In this document: positions 48,028-59,400 of the stretch, one piece after another
Numbering within the stretch: position 1 is the first letter of the stretch
How the letters are laid out: the number at the start of each line of letters is the position of its first letter
DNA from: Paraphysomonas bandaiensis
Lineage: Eukaryota; Chrysophyceae
Assembly (NCBI GenBank): GCA_965644295.1
Contig: CBFFRP010000297.1
Coordinates: forward strand, 806,001 to 870,000
Length of the DNA: 64,000 nucleotides
Direction: 5' to 3'
Program-made: the position numbers and the translations under genes
The notes under the pieces: generated by a model
What the model was told of the DNA's origin: nothing
Seen by the model: the letters and a program-made list of their open reading frames with translations, nothing else
Databases searched by the model: none

Positions 48028-50691
48028 ATGAGATTATATACACGGATATTCATCACTATACATCTCTATATACTTACATCTATCGTATGTAAGAATAGTG
48101 CAGGTGAATTAGGTGATGGATACACTTCTGATCAATCTAGAGATGGATTTTTTGCTGAATTAGATAATAATGCTAATGGGCAGATTAGTTTAGATGAGTT
48201 ACGAGAGGTAACAGTCACACGTATATATATATATATACATGTATACTAACAGATAGGGTTACTATAGTATATTGAAGATACAGGAGGAAATTCATTAGAT
48301 GAACAGAGTGAAATTCAAAATGCTGTTTCAAGTGTTTTGAATAATTTAGATGGAAATAAAGATATGATCTTAAAGAAGGATGACTTGGCAGTGTACTGGC
48401 AGTCATTAGGTCAGACACACACCCTTCAATGTTTTATAACATCTCTAATTATATATACAGCATCATTGCTTCCGACGGACGAAGTTGCTGAGTGGGTAGC
48501 ACACTCACAGCTGATGCCGGAATCCATTGTAGCAAGTTTCATAGAGAATGGTATTCATAATATACATTTAGTAACAAAGTAATGCGACTGTTGTGTAGAA
48601 ATAACGGGCTACGATTTTCCAGAGTTAATTGAGAATGATGGATATCTTTTGGAACAGGAACTCGAGATCAGAAGGATGACCATCAAACGTCGTCTTTTGA
48701 GGGGAATGAAAATGAAGTTGTTAGGAATGGGTCGCCCTCCTCTTTCTCCTACACCTCCTGCAGTAGTATGGACTGATACTTCGAAGTGCTTCACACATAT
48801 TGCGGTTGAATGGGAGACTGCAAATAATGAAGCGGAAGGGAACAAAGACGTTTATCCAGTCCATAAATATCTCCTTCAGCGACAAGATTTGGATTACACC
48901 AGCACTCATCCTGGTAAGCCTCGATGGATAACTGTTTACGATGGCATGGATACACGTGCTTCAGACACCATACTTGTACCTCCTGAGTTGCCCAATTCCC
49001 TTCTATCCCTCCCTGTGACGCAGACCTACCGCCTTTCCAGCTGGAATGTCATAGGGAGGTCGGATTATATGTACCTGAAGCTGGATTTGCCTCGGCCTAC
49101 TGAGGTATCATCAGATAGTTGTGATGAGCTGGCATTTACCCAATTGTCTCCAATCATTTCACCTGTCGCGGAACTCAGGCGCACTAGTCACCATAATTCG
49201 CATTCGTCTAATACCTCTACAGATATCAGCGAACAAATTGAAAACTCCGAGACTCCGACCGATTTGTCGGTCTACACTTCTGTCATGACTCATGCCACCT
49301 CACCAAATGGAAAGCAGGCATCCAACTGGACTGCCAAGGAAGTTCTTTTAGGTGTATATAGATTGTTTTCTGTGGCAATAGGTCTCATTTTTCGAGGATC
49401 GTCGTGGCTAATGTCTCTGGTTTATGTGTTGTCGATTCTTGCAACGTTTACAATATCCTTAATTCGTCTAAGAAACATGAAGAAATATAGTGATTCTGAC
49501 CAGAGAAGTGCGACTACTTCCCGGCGTCAGAGCGCTGTTAAAGGGGAAAGTATGTGGGGAAGTGTTGTCACTTGTTGTCAAATGTCCTTGCTGAAGCCCT
49601 CACTTGCGTATTTGTGTCCAATTGTGTATAAATATTCCCGTGATTTTGGTAACACTCGTCCATGGATCCAGCCACTGACCAACTATGTGTGTTTAGTCAC
49701 GAAGTCTCTGTTAACAACTGTTTCAAGAGATTCTTCTCCTGCTCCATTGACGAAACAACCGTCTTCGCGGTCAAATGCTACGCAATCGGCTCGACATCCA
49801 TCAGGAAACTCCAGTGGATACTCATCTTGTGATGACGATGGATCATTCTATGAAGATGCGTTGCAGAATGACACGTCTGGTGACTTGAGAGATGAAGATG
49901 ATGACCATAAATTCTGTTCTGTGTGTAAAGTAAAATTCAAATTTAAACCACATAAAATGAAATGGAGGAAACGACACCACTGCTGTAAATGTCTCAATGT
50001 GTTTTGTAGTCGGTGTGGTGTAGTTCGTCATTCTTCAATGTTGCAGTGTCCTGTGCCCGGGAGCTGTACCTGTATGCGGTGTGAAGGATTTGCTTCTACT
50101 GGACAGCTGCAGTGTCAGCCGGCGATGGGAATCGGAATGGTCAGTCGGGCAGCCATGCAGCTACACAATCATTCCGTAGAAACGCATCCCTCAAACGTTG
50201 ACCCGAAGGTGAGGAGCGACGCAACCAAGAGCTATTCACTTTCCAGCAATCGATCTCTCTCCATGGATGTGCAAGATTCATTATCTCCTCCAAAGCCTAA
50301 AAAAGACAACCCTGTTTCTAGGCCAGCTTCTCGTGGATTCAATGAACAGGAGGAACTAATTCAGAATAGCAATGGAGTGAAGAAAGAGAAGAAAGGACAC
50401 AAGAAAGGAAGTCGAAGTTTTGGCTCTTTTAAAGAGCTTAGTAGTATGTGGGTACCGAAACACCAATCTGACGGAAGCACAACGCATGTTAGTGGTAGAC
50501 CCCCTAAAGTCCCTCTACCCAACGTGCCGAGTGCGTGGCCGCCAGTTCCGATCTTACGGCGAAGGCCTAAGACTAGCCCTGCAACTACCCCAGAACGATT
50601 CGACTCCTCTCCCTCACCTGAGCATATATCTGAAACTCCTGTGGTGCCACCCGTTTCTACTCCCTCGTCTGGTATATCGCTGCCTCATTAG
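48028..50691 (+). CDS. Signal peptide-EF-hand-SAM-FN3-TM-FYVE-like protein (STIM-like front half)
   Basis: Exons 48028-48207, 48268-48409, 48461-48550 and 48599-50691 (introns 60, 51 and 48 nt), 834 residues. A hydrophobic N-terminus (about 4-21) looks like a signal peptide. EF-hand 1 has the loop DNNANGQISLDE. A second, weaker hand (DGNKDMILKKDD) follows. Residues ~110-182 look like a SAM domain (EVAEWVAHSQL, FIENEITGYDFPEL, LLRGMKMKLLG); it is interrupted by the 48-nt intron. An FN3-like domain spans about 185-300. Hydrophobic segments lie at about 386-402 and 407-427. A FYVE-like zinc finger lies at about 574-635 (CSVC, WRKRHHCCKC, FCSRC). A basic Pro/Ser-rich tail ends the protein. EF-SAM followed by a TM is the lumenal sensor layout of STIM; a Ca2+-sensing membrane-contact role is inferred. 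Whether one or two TM segments exist decides the topology. Confidence 0.8.
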
Positions 50692-51062
50692 TTGTCATGA
50701 ATGTGCCCCGTAAGCCGTTCAAAGACGTATTAAATCAAGCGGTAAAGTATGTATAGATATAATATGTGTTCGTCGTCGAGTAGATAAAACTACTTCCTGC
50801 TTTCATTCTCTGTTGATTTTGCGCTTCTTATATGCTAGTTCTACATTATACTAGTAATTAAAAACGATATTATAATTTTAATTCGAGGAATTGGCCCTAG
50901 ATCACTTGATTTATACGCTAATGAGTGTGAGGTACTTGTTATTTGTTAACACTGTGCGTTCCAGATTCCAGTATAAAAGCTCTCAACTTGATCGCGAAAT
51001 CTGTACCAAACGAATAGTCCTTAAGTTCGTTGATGGGGATTAATAACCAAGACACTACTACA

Positions 51063-52346
51063 CAGGGCTAGGAAACAATATATTGCAATACTATTGATAG
51101 ATAGCGTTCCAACAATACTATTGATGGAGATTTTAAACAGGCTCAACAATACAATTACAATATATTGCAATATATTGTCAATATATTGCAATATATTAGT
51201 ATGACTAATCAGTAAGTAAACACATCCGTAGATTCCATTTTTAGTATTAGTCATTAAGATCTTATGACAACCAAACCCACAACTGCTTATAGCTACTAAA
51301 AATCCACCTCGTTCTCATCCTCTGAGCCATCATCGCTGACGTCAACATCACCATATTCATCCAAAATTAATTCTGAGGCTGCTTAAACTTCCCCATGAGT
51401 AGGTCTACGTGCCGAATGAGAGATCTAATGCCTTGGTCAGGTCTTGTCACAACTCCTTCCTTATTTCGCTTCTCTTTGTTCCCGAGGAGTTCATTGACCG
51501 CAAGGTTAAGTCGATGAGATGACATCCAACTAGGGGCACACCTATACACTATTGAAAAGTTATAACAGACGACGATTTGACTCAAACAAAGGTATTACCG
51601 GAATCGTTTGCCAGCTTTCTGTTTGTAACGCAGTTGTTCCCAATGCAAAACTCAACAATAATGCAAACATTATCAGCATTAATCACTCTACCCACTCTCA
51701 AAAATGTTTTTGCTTTGCCCGAAGGTTGGAAAACAAAAGCATCCATGGGACCATTGGTGCAGACAACCCGTAAATACTTCTTCATGGAATCTTCCCACTC
51801 ACCATCATACATGTGACGATGTGTGGTTCTTCAAGTTGTTGTAGCCATTCGATATCTTTTGTACTCGTATGCGCCCACAGACTTTTCATTCATGCTTGCT
51901 TGGCTCACCTTCAACCGAACTCCAAAAACAGCGGTAAATATCTCTACTTTAGTATGCATTCATCGTTCAGTTGTCTCTTCTTATCACCATAGGATATATA
52001 TATATACTATATTAAGAGAAGTACTGTACATACATGTGGAGAGGTGTAGAGTATTGTTTGAGCTGGCGATACATAAAAAATAGAAAATAACATCAAAAAT
52101 AGGCTTTTTTTCTTATTTTCCGGATATTTATATACATGGACTTGTATTTTTTACCCCACAGTTAAGGATCTTCTCTTATATGACTATGATAATATTGATT
52201 GCAATATATTGCAATATATTGTGAGCCACTTTAACAGAAACAATATTGATGGGATTTTTGGCCGGTCGAACAATCAATATATTTTACAATATATTGCAAT
52301 ATATTGTACAATGTATTGCAATTCAATATATTGTTTCCTAGCCCTG
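51063..52346. mobile_element. hAT-family element with intact ends and 8-bp target duplication
   Basis: The left end begins CAGGGCTAGGAAACAATA and the right end is its inverse (tattgtttcctagccctg), so TIRs are perfect for at least 18 bp. The octamer ctactaca directly flanks both ends (51055-51062 and 52347-52354). Subterminal repeats of caatatattg occur at both ends. The interior (1,284 bp in total) carries minus-strand transposase remnants: SSHRLNLAVNELLG and LIRHVDLLMGKFKQ (about 51372-51520), then after a frameshift an acidic tail ending DENEVDF at about 51298. It is internally deleted and non-autonomous. The right-hand half has no recognisable coding sequence. Confidence 0.88.
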
Positions 52347-52819
52347 CTACTACAGAACGAGTTGCCATTGTTAATGCAGATTTAAGCATAGTAATAGGAA
52401 TGTTGTGATTATTAGAATGCAAAGTTATGAACACAGTAATGTAGAAAAGTGTATAATAATGCAGAATATAACTATCACACACAACTGAATAGTTAGAAGT
52501 ATAACTGACAATGACGATCGTTATGATGACAAATTTAAATTTTATTACAAGATGTATATACTCTATTTCTGAGCATAACGACTCAGTCTATTTCGCTAGA
52601 TATAAAAAACACCAAATTGATCTTACAATCTTCTATACAAGATGTAAAACTGATAGACTTCTTAGGACTTCGCGCTCTATAGGAACACGTGAACACAGAA
52701 CATAAATACTTGATAACCTCATATCAGAATAGGAACACAGTTGACGGGGGGTTATAAACAGGTAGAAGATTGAAAGGATGATAGGTTCCTTATCGAGTGC
52801 ATTGTTGTGAGGGTATGAT

Positions 52820-53080
52820 TCAGGGGCACTGAGGAGTTACGTCTGGGAAGATACGCTGAGCTTTAGTTCTTTCAATCCATTGATTAACTTTCAATTCCAG
52901 TGTATCAAGAGGCATGGAATCAGATTCAATTAAACATCCATGAAAACTATTTAAATCAAATAATTCAGTTCCTAATTCTTGTTGTGCGATCATACGTAAA
53001 CGAGATATAGCCAACTCACTGACGTTATAGCAGGGATGTAGATGAGATTTAAGGGTTATTCTTTGTGCAGCACGGATCAT
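52820..53080 (-). pseudogene. Orphan C-terminus of a DUF885-family protein
   Basis: 86 codons from an ATG at 53080 to a TGA. The peptide resembles the C-terminal end of DUF885 proteins (YNVSELAISRLRMIAQQELG, FDLNSFHG, PLDTLELKVNQWI). Full-length members are several hundred residues and carry an HExxH-like motif, none of which is here. The ATG is preceded by a leader of the A/C-rich kind seen before other genes in this window, so the fragment may still be transcribed. It is either a truncated pseudogene or the leftover of a rearrangement. No other exon is seen upstream, where the ATGT microsatellite begins about 255 bp away. Confidence 0.6.
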
Positions 53081-53335
53081 TTGATTGGATTGTTGGGATA
53101 GAAGAGATAGAAGAGTTAGGTGTTGAGGTATGTGTGTTGATTGTTAGACTTGTATGTATGTATGTGATGGATGTGCGCTTACACTCTCACTATAGTGCTG
53201 TATGTATGTATGTACTGTATGTGTGAGGAGAGGAGAGGTGGACGATTTCATACATAAGACATAGTCAAAGAACATGGATCTGTGAACGTCACTCTGACGT
53301 ACTCTACACTACACTACTGCCGGGCCGAACGTACA

Positions 53336-53985
53336 ATGTATGTATGTATGTATGTATGTATGTATGTATGTATGTATGTATGTATGTATGTATGTATGTA
53401 TGTATGTATGTATGTATGTATGTATGTATGTATGTATGTATGTATGTATGTATGTATGTATGTATGCATGTATGTATGTATGTATGTATGTATGTATGTA
53501 TGTATGTATGTATGTATGTATGTATGTATGTATGTATGTATGTGTGTATGTATGTATGTATGTATGTATGTATGTATGTATGTATGTATGTATGTATGTA
53601 TGTATGTATGTATGTATGTATGTATGTATGTATGTATGTATGTATGTATGTATGTATGTATGTATGTATGTATGTATGTATGTATGTATGTATGTATGTA
53701 TGTATGTATGTATGTATGTATGTATGTATGTATGTATGTATGTATGTATGTATGTATGTATGTATGTATGTATGTATGTATGTATGTATGTATGTATGTA
53801 TGTATGTATGTATGTATGTATGTATGTATGTATGTATGTATGTATGTATGTATGTATGTATGTATGTATGTATGTATGTATGTATGTATGTATGTATGTA
53901 TGTATGTATGTATGTATGTATGTATGTATGTATGTATGTATGTATGTATGTATGTATGTATGTATGTATGTATGTATGTATGTAT
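53336..53985. repeat. Giant (ATGT)n microsatellite, second array
   Basis: About 650 bp of ATGT units with only two substitutions (near 53467 and 53544). All forward frames give MYVC repeats; these are not genes. It continues into shorter GTAT/TATA-rich DNA up to about 54130. Confidence 0.99.
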
Positions 53986-54286
53986 AGTATGTATACGTCA
54001 GCAGTACGTTTCGCTAAATATTCCCTCTTTGTGTTTTTGTGCAGTATATTTCAAGTAGAGATCGTCTATTTCAAGTACGGGATGTATATCCAGTACATGT
54101 ATATGTATACTGTGTATGTACATAGCTTCCAACTGGTGTTGAATATGAAGTGAAGTGTGAAGTATATCCAGCAGTCCACACAGCAGGCATATATACACAC
54201 ATATCTACACACATATCTACACATCACTCCCTCTCTACACACACATACACACATACCTCCCTTCTATCTATCTAACCCAATCAAAC

Positions 54287-54745
54287 ATGGTCCTCTCCCT
54301 TCCTATTCTCAAACTATCGGATCCTAATCGTAAGAATCCCGTCCCTCCTATTAAATATAATAAACTACAAGCTACTGAAATACGAGTAGAAACCAAACGA
54401 TCAATCGAACCAACATCTCGTTATGAGGATGATATCAGTCCCACTTATACATCAACACACATACCTTCATTTAGATCACATGATCCAATCACACGAATGG
54501 ATTCTAAATCGATTAGTTCACGTGATCGTGTATTCAAGCGTATGTTATCTCGAGCTACCAGCACAGCACATGAAATATTAGACACACACAAAACTAATGA
54601 ATCATATAGACGAAATGCAGCACATAAGACACCGTTACCAGTCGTGAATTCACCGTCTTCAACATCAGAAGGTTCAAGTATACGTTCTCTACGTCCTCGT
54701 GATCGTGTCTTATCGCGGATGCTGTATCGTAGTCATATTGCGTGA
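54287..54745 (+). CDS. Small basic Ser-rich protein with repeated RDRV motif
   Basis: One exon, 152 residues, ATG at 54287 after a pyrimidine/CA-rich leader. No signal peptide or membrane segment. The protein is basic and Ser/Thr/Pro-rich, probably disordered. A short motif occurs twice: SRDRVFKRMLSRA (about 82-94) and PRDRVLSRMLYRS at the C-terminus, which suggests a repeated binding motif. The family is not recognised. Confidence 0.6.
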   Translation: MVLSLPILKLSDPNRKNPVPPIKYNKLQATEIRVETKRSIEPTSRYEDDISPTYTSTHIPSFRSHDPITRMDSKSISSRDRVFKRMLSRATSTAHEILDTHKTNESYRRNAAHKTPLPVVNSPSSTSEGSSIRSLRPRDRVLSRMLYRSHIA

Positions 54746-55099
54746 AAGCAGTGCTTATATTTTGCCTTCAAATGTAAAGCCACATGTCGTATCGTGTCAT
54801 GATAAGCTCCAGTGCTTGGTTTTCACACGGTCAGCATGGAATTGGGCATATGTGGGATTGCTGTTAACGAGTGCATTCGATATTTATATGTCATACAAAA
54901 ATTTTGTTCTGTAGTATTTGTACAGTTATTCGTGTTGATTATCAGTATTTTATTTATTCGCACAATTGGCTATTAAATGCCGTTGTAGTGTTATGGTTTA
55001 TTAATATGCAGTACAATACAGCTCTATACATACAGTACATTGAATTTCATAATTAAATTCTCCCAATTTACCAATAAACTCGAAGAGATAACTAATGCT

Positions 55100-55583
55100 T
55101 TGTCTACGTTGACATATCGGTATGCAAAGCACGTAGGAGTGGTGAGAAGCATGTAACAACCCGTCAGAAAATCACAAAGAGTTTGAGAGTCTAGTTGAGA
55201 ATGACGACACAGCGCAACGTTTGATTGATGATAGAAGACAGCGGAAGCGAGCACGTCTTAACCACCAAACTCGTTACCGCAGCATGAAACACTTGCATGC
55301 CACAACCAATAAGGTTGAAAGGTTGTTCAGTAGAGCTAAGATTGTTATGACTGATTTGCGCAAGAGTATGACTCCTCGGCATTTGGAGTTTTTACGCATG
55401 AACCGTCGCCTCTGGTGGAATAAAAAGACAGTTGAGGTAGCTATATTGGCAGCTAATGTAGTTTAGTATGAAATAATTGCAATTAATTGCAATAGTTGAA
55501 ATTGAAACAGCAAGTAATAATTGCAATTATAATTGACTACAACCTGCGTCAATTAATTGACAATTAATTGATACGCAGCCCTG
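55100..55583 (+). mobile_element. hAT remnant with right terminus
   Basis: An open frame to 55466 encodes NKVERLFSRAKIVMTDLRKS, then MTPRHLEFLRMNRRLWW, resembling the hAT C-terminal dimerisation region and the remnant at 13960-14130. Further right are aattaattg/ttgcaatt subterminal repeats. The element ends at 55583 with a terminus that reads CAGGGCTGCG on the minus strand. The left end was not found, so this is a truncated copy. The region 54746-55100 shows no supported gene. Confidence 0.6.
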
Positions 55584-55707
55584 GTTTTCTCTACCTCGAA
55601 ATCTAATTCTGATCGTTTTATTGCAGTGTCGGCGCATAGAGGAGATGCTATATCTTAAAAACATTTAATTCTTATTAATTAAAAGCATATACCATAAACC
55701 ATAAATG

Positions 55708-55806
55708 GCCTATTAATGGTAGCCGAGTTACCGGCAATTATTATGTCAATAAGAAAATTGTCTCAGCGAATTATAATGGCATTACTTTAATGGTTACCAG
55801 ACCCAG
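55708..55806. repeat. AATGGT-type dispersed repeat, copy 3
   Basis: Contains aatggtagccgagttaccgg, then attataatggcattac and ttaatggttaccag, matching 34618-34684. It lies beside the hAT remnant. 55807-56470 has nothing further that I can support. Confidence 0.4.
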
Positions 55807-56470
55807 ATTAGAATTGTGACCATTACATGAAGGAGTGCAGTAGTGATTAACAGTATTACATTACATTTTTAAGATTTGAGATCGTAGTAAAATGATTGGT
55901 AGGTAAGATCATCTTAATTTGATGAATGACAAGGAATGATAAGTGATATCGATCATAATTTATAATGAAAGCATTGAGTGTGATGTATTTTCAGTTTATC
56001 AAGCATTTACCATCCTATTATGTCGAATATTGATAGGTTTCAACTTAGTAACACTTACTTCTATTCACACTTAGTAACAACTTAGTAACACTATACACAC
56101 ACTTAGTTATATAGACCGCACATACTTAATAAACTTATATGTGCATAGCTAGAAGAACTAGGACCTATATACTTTTATACGCAATACTATTTCTATAAAA
56201 TATATTTATATATTAGTATCATGTCATTGAGAATAGTACTGTATTTTATTTTTTACGAAAGTACAATAGAAATTAGATTTCTCAAATCGAGACAAGTAGA
56301 TATGTACATGGTAAATCTTATTAGTCATATCTATTTACATAATAGAGACTACAAAAACAACACAAATGGCCTCATCTTCATACTACGACACTCTCAATGT
56401 AGGATTTAAAAATGTCAAAAAACAATGAATACAAAATCATTCTCACGAGCGTTTTCACAGATGAATCTAT

Positions 56471-59400
56471 TTACTTCCTACTTCGCAAAGCCTCCAACAT
56501 GCTAACTTTTTTATCTGTTTTTTTCTTGATACCTCTAGCTTTGCCAACATCTTCGTCACTGTCTTCACTACTGCTGTCAAAAAAATCGTCACTGTCACTT
56601 CCATCATTCGCGAGTCTATTCCTTCGAGATGCTATGCGCTTGAAATTTAGCGCCACTTCTCTGTCTCTTTCGGACTCCTCTTTGCGTCGCTTTTCCGCCA
56701 GCTCTTCCTGTATAGTACTCTCAGACTTGGCAATATTCTGATGCTCACAGTCAGCCGATGACGAACCCTGCCAATGGCGCCGCCCAGAGTCCACTTGAAA
56801 ATATTTCAATATAATATAGCACTTGCTCTGTTAGAAAGCACTTACCTCCTACATCTGAAAAATTGGAAAGAGACGAAGTGGACGTTCCAGGTCTTTCGGT
56901 GTCGTCTTTCGGTATCGCAACCGCATCAACTCCACGCTTCATACGTGACCGCTCACGCACAAACCCTAAATAAGCACATTAAGCACTGGCCGCAGCTTTG
57001 ATTGGACCGCCAATACATACCGTCAGTAATATCTTCAATATCTTCAGAACCTACAGGTGCGGACGTCTTAAGTACATTTTTGGATTTGTTTTTTACTCTA
57101 TCCAACTCGCTATACTGTCCGGGAATTGGATTTTCAACCAAACATCTAATATCGTCAGATACACTGGCGTGAAAGTCGTGACATAGAGTAGTATATAGCG
57201 CTAAACTCATATGCTCTATATCTTGAAGCAGCCGTTGCGGAATACCGTCAACAAGAACAGCTTGTGATGAAATACTGCGCCTGAACTCCGATTCTGCGTC
57301 GATAGAAATATCCATCTGCTTTAGCTCCTTGACGTACTCTTCATCTAAGAGGGGAAGTGGAAGAGATGACGGCAAAGAGAAAGATGCAACCGTTTTTTTC
57401 CCTTGACGCTTTTGTCGATGACCATTTTGTAGTGGAAGTCTTCCTAAATTGAGTACAGCCTCCAACTCTGACAATCGCCTCAATATCAGTAGACACCCTC
57501 CTCTTAAATGAATGCATTGTGGTGCCATTATAACCATTCGCAAACTCAGGCATACATGGCGTACAATAGTATGTGCGAGCCCGTTGTAGTTAAGGGATCC
57601 CAATGCTTCCGCACCACCATCATTGGTACTGAACATCCACCGCACCATTTTAATACAGTCTATAGTTCGTTTGAGCTTGCCTGCAAGGCTATATTTTGCC
57701 CTGCACATCGCAGGAACAGTATGTACAATATCACCCCAAACGTCTTCTGTTTCTCCATTCACTGTAACACCGGCACCCTTTCCAATAATAGTAGCCGCAC
57801 CAAGTCGTTCGTACGCACCAACAACATCTCCTTGTATATATGACTCTTGGCTCTCCTCAGCATGCCTGATAGACTCGTGTTCCATGCACCTTCGGACACT
57901 GTCTCTATCCATTGCACAAGACCATACGGCAGCTTCCGCCTCTGAGCTGGCCCACAGTGTTGAACCCAACAGTCGAGCAACGGTCTCTGATCTTCCAATA
58001 GTAAGCTTCTTTTTCTCGGCCGAGAGAAGAGGAGTATTAGAAGTAGAATTCTTTTCTGCTGCAGCTGCAGGAACGTCGAGACCTCGGATAACACCCAGCA
58101 GGGAAAATCTTAAGGTTACAGGTGTATATATTTTGACCATCTTTCGGAGTGCCCGCGACACTTTAAACCCCACAGCACTTCCAGGAGCAATTCGTGGGAT
58201 GTCTGTTGCGGTTGGATCCGCGTCAACTTCACCGGTTATATCCACATCGGCACTGTCCACGTGCCCTCTAATCTGACCTCTAACAGCATCCTGGAGTAGT
58301 TCAAGTAGGCCGGTAGGGTTAGCCATGCCACCATCACTTCCGCCAGAACGGTCTCCAGAAGTATCTACCAGCAGTGCTGCGGCATCAATAAATGCCAATC
58401 CCACCTAGAAATAAGAGATTAGTCATCAGTCCTGGCTGGAGAGTATACTAACCTTAGCAGCTTTTTTCCGAAATGACGCAGCGTAAGACTCGTCAGTCAT
58501 TAGTCGATTCGCAGAGAACTTGAAAACCTTGGAGCTATTGGGGGATGCGGTGGATGACACTGGCACACGTACTTGATGCACAGCCCAGTCAGAACTCTTA
58601 CACATATGTAAGAACGATACTTCAACTTCAACGGCAAATAAATCTCTTATAATGGGGACTGCAGACGGAACATCATGTTCAACTTTCATCACAACCTCAA
58701 AGTCAATATTCCCCGGAAAAGATAGAGACCATATATCATCACTAACTGCTACATGAGATTTTTTAATTTTATTTCCATCAGTATCACTGTCTGAATCTTC
58801 TGCGGTAGTAATTGGGTCCTCTAGCACCTCCACAACACCACGGTTGGATACAAGATACTTGAAAGGCTCGTCCCGCTTCGATGGTGGCTTGGGAATCACC
58901 TTTGGGGCAAACACAGAGGTTTCTGGAGGTATTCCCCAATGCAAGGCAGTTTCGACAGAAACACCACAGTACATACCAACAATTATTCCAGCCCCAGCGG
59001 ACCCTGGGGCACCAGGAAGGACAGGCGGTATTGCCCACAAGTTGCAGTATACTAATTTCCAATGTGTGCATAAAATATCAACGAGGGGCTTAGGACCCGC
59101 AAGACCACCCTTTAGGTTTGATGCTAATTGGCTTAAAGGAATTCGATGGGAGTAAAAGAATGTACTTTGGATCGGCTTATGCGATTCCAATGTGGCTGGA
59201 AGCCTTATACCAGAGTAAATTTTTCCAATCATGTTCACATCAGAGACTTCGTTCCATAGCTGAAGTTTAGTGCTATATGGATATATTCGTTGGCATATTA
59301 CAACATACGGGTTAACCTGCTCCTGAGCAGAAAACATATCGAAGTATGATTCCGTGAGTGCACTGCTCAACATATATGATGTTAAAGAAGAAATAAATGA

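Noticed and set aside
51823-52083. Plus-strand frame within the hAT element
   Set aside because: Overlaps element DNA and ends in A+T-rich repeats; transposase traces are on the other strand.
52511-52705. 64-codon plus-strand frame
   Set aside because: Low-complexity composition, no domain and no gene-like context.
53282-54153. Long MYVC open frames
   Set aside because: Same reason; second ATGT array.
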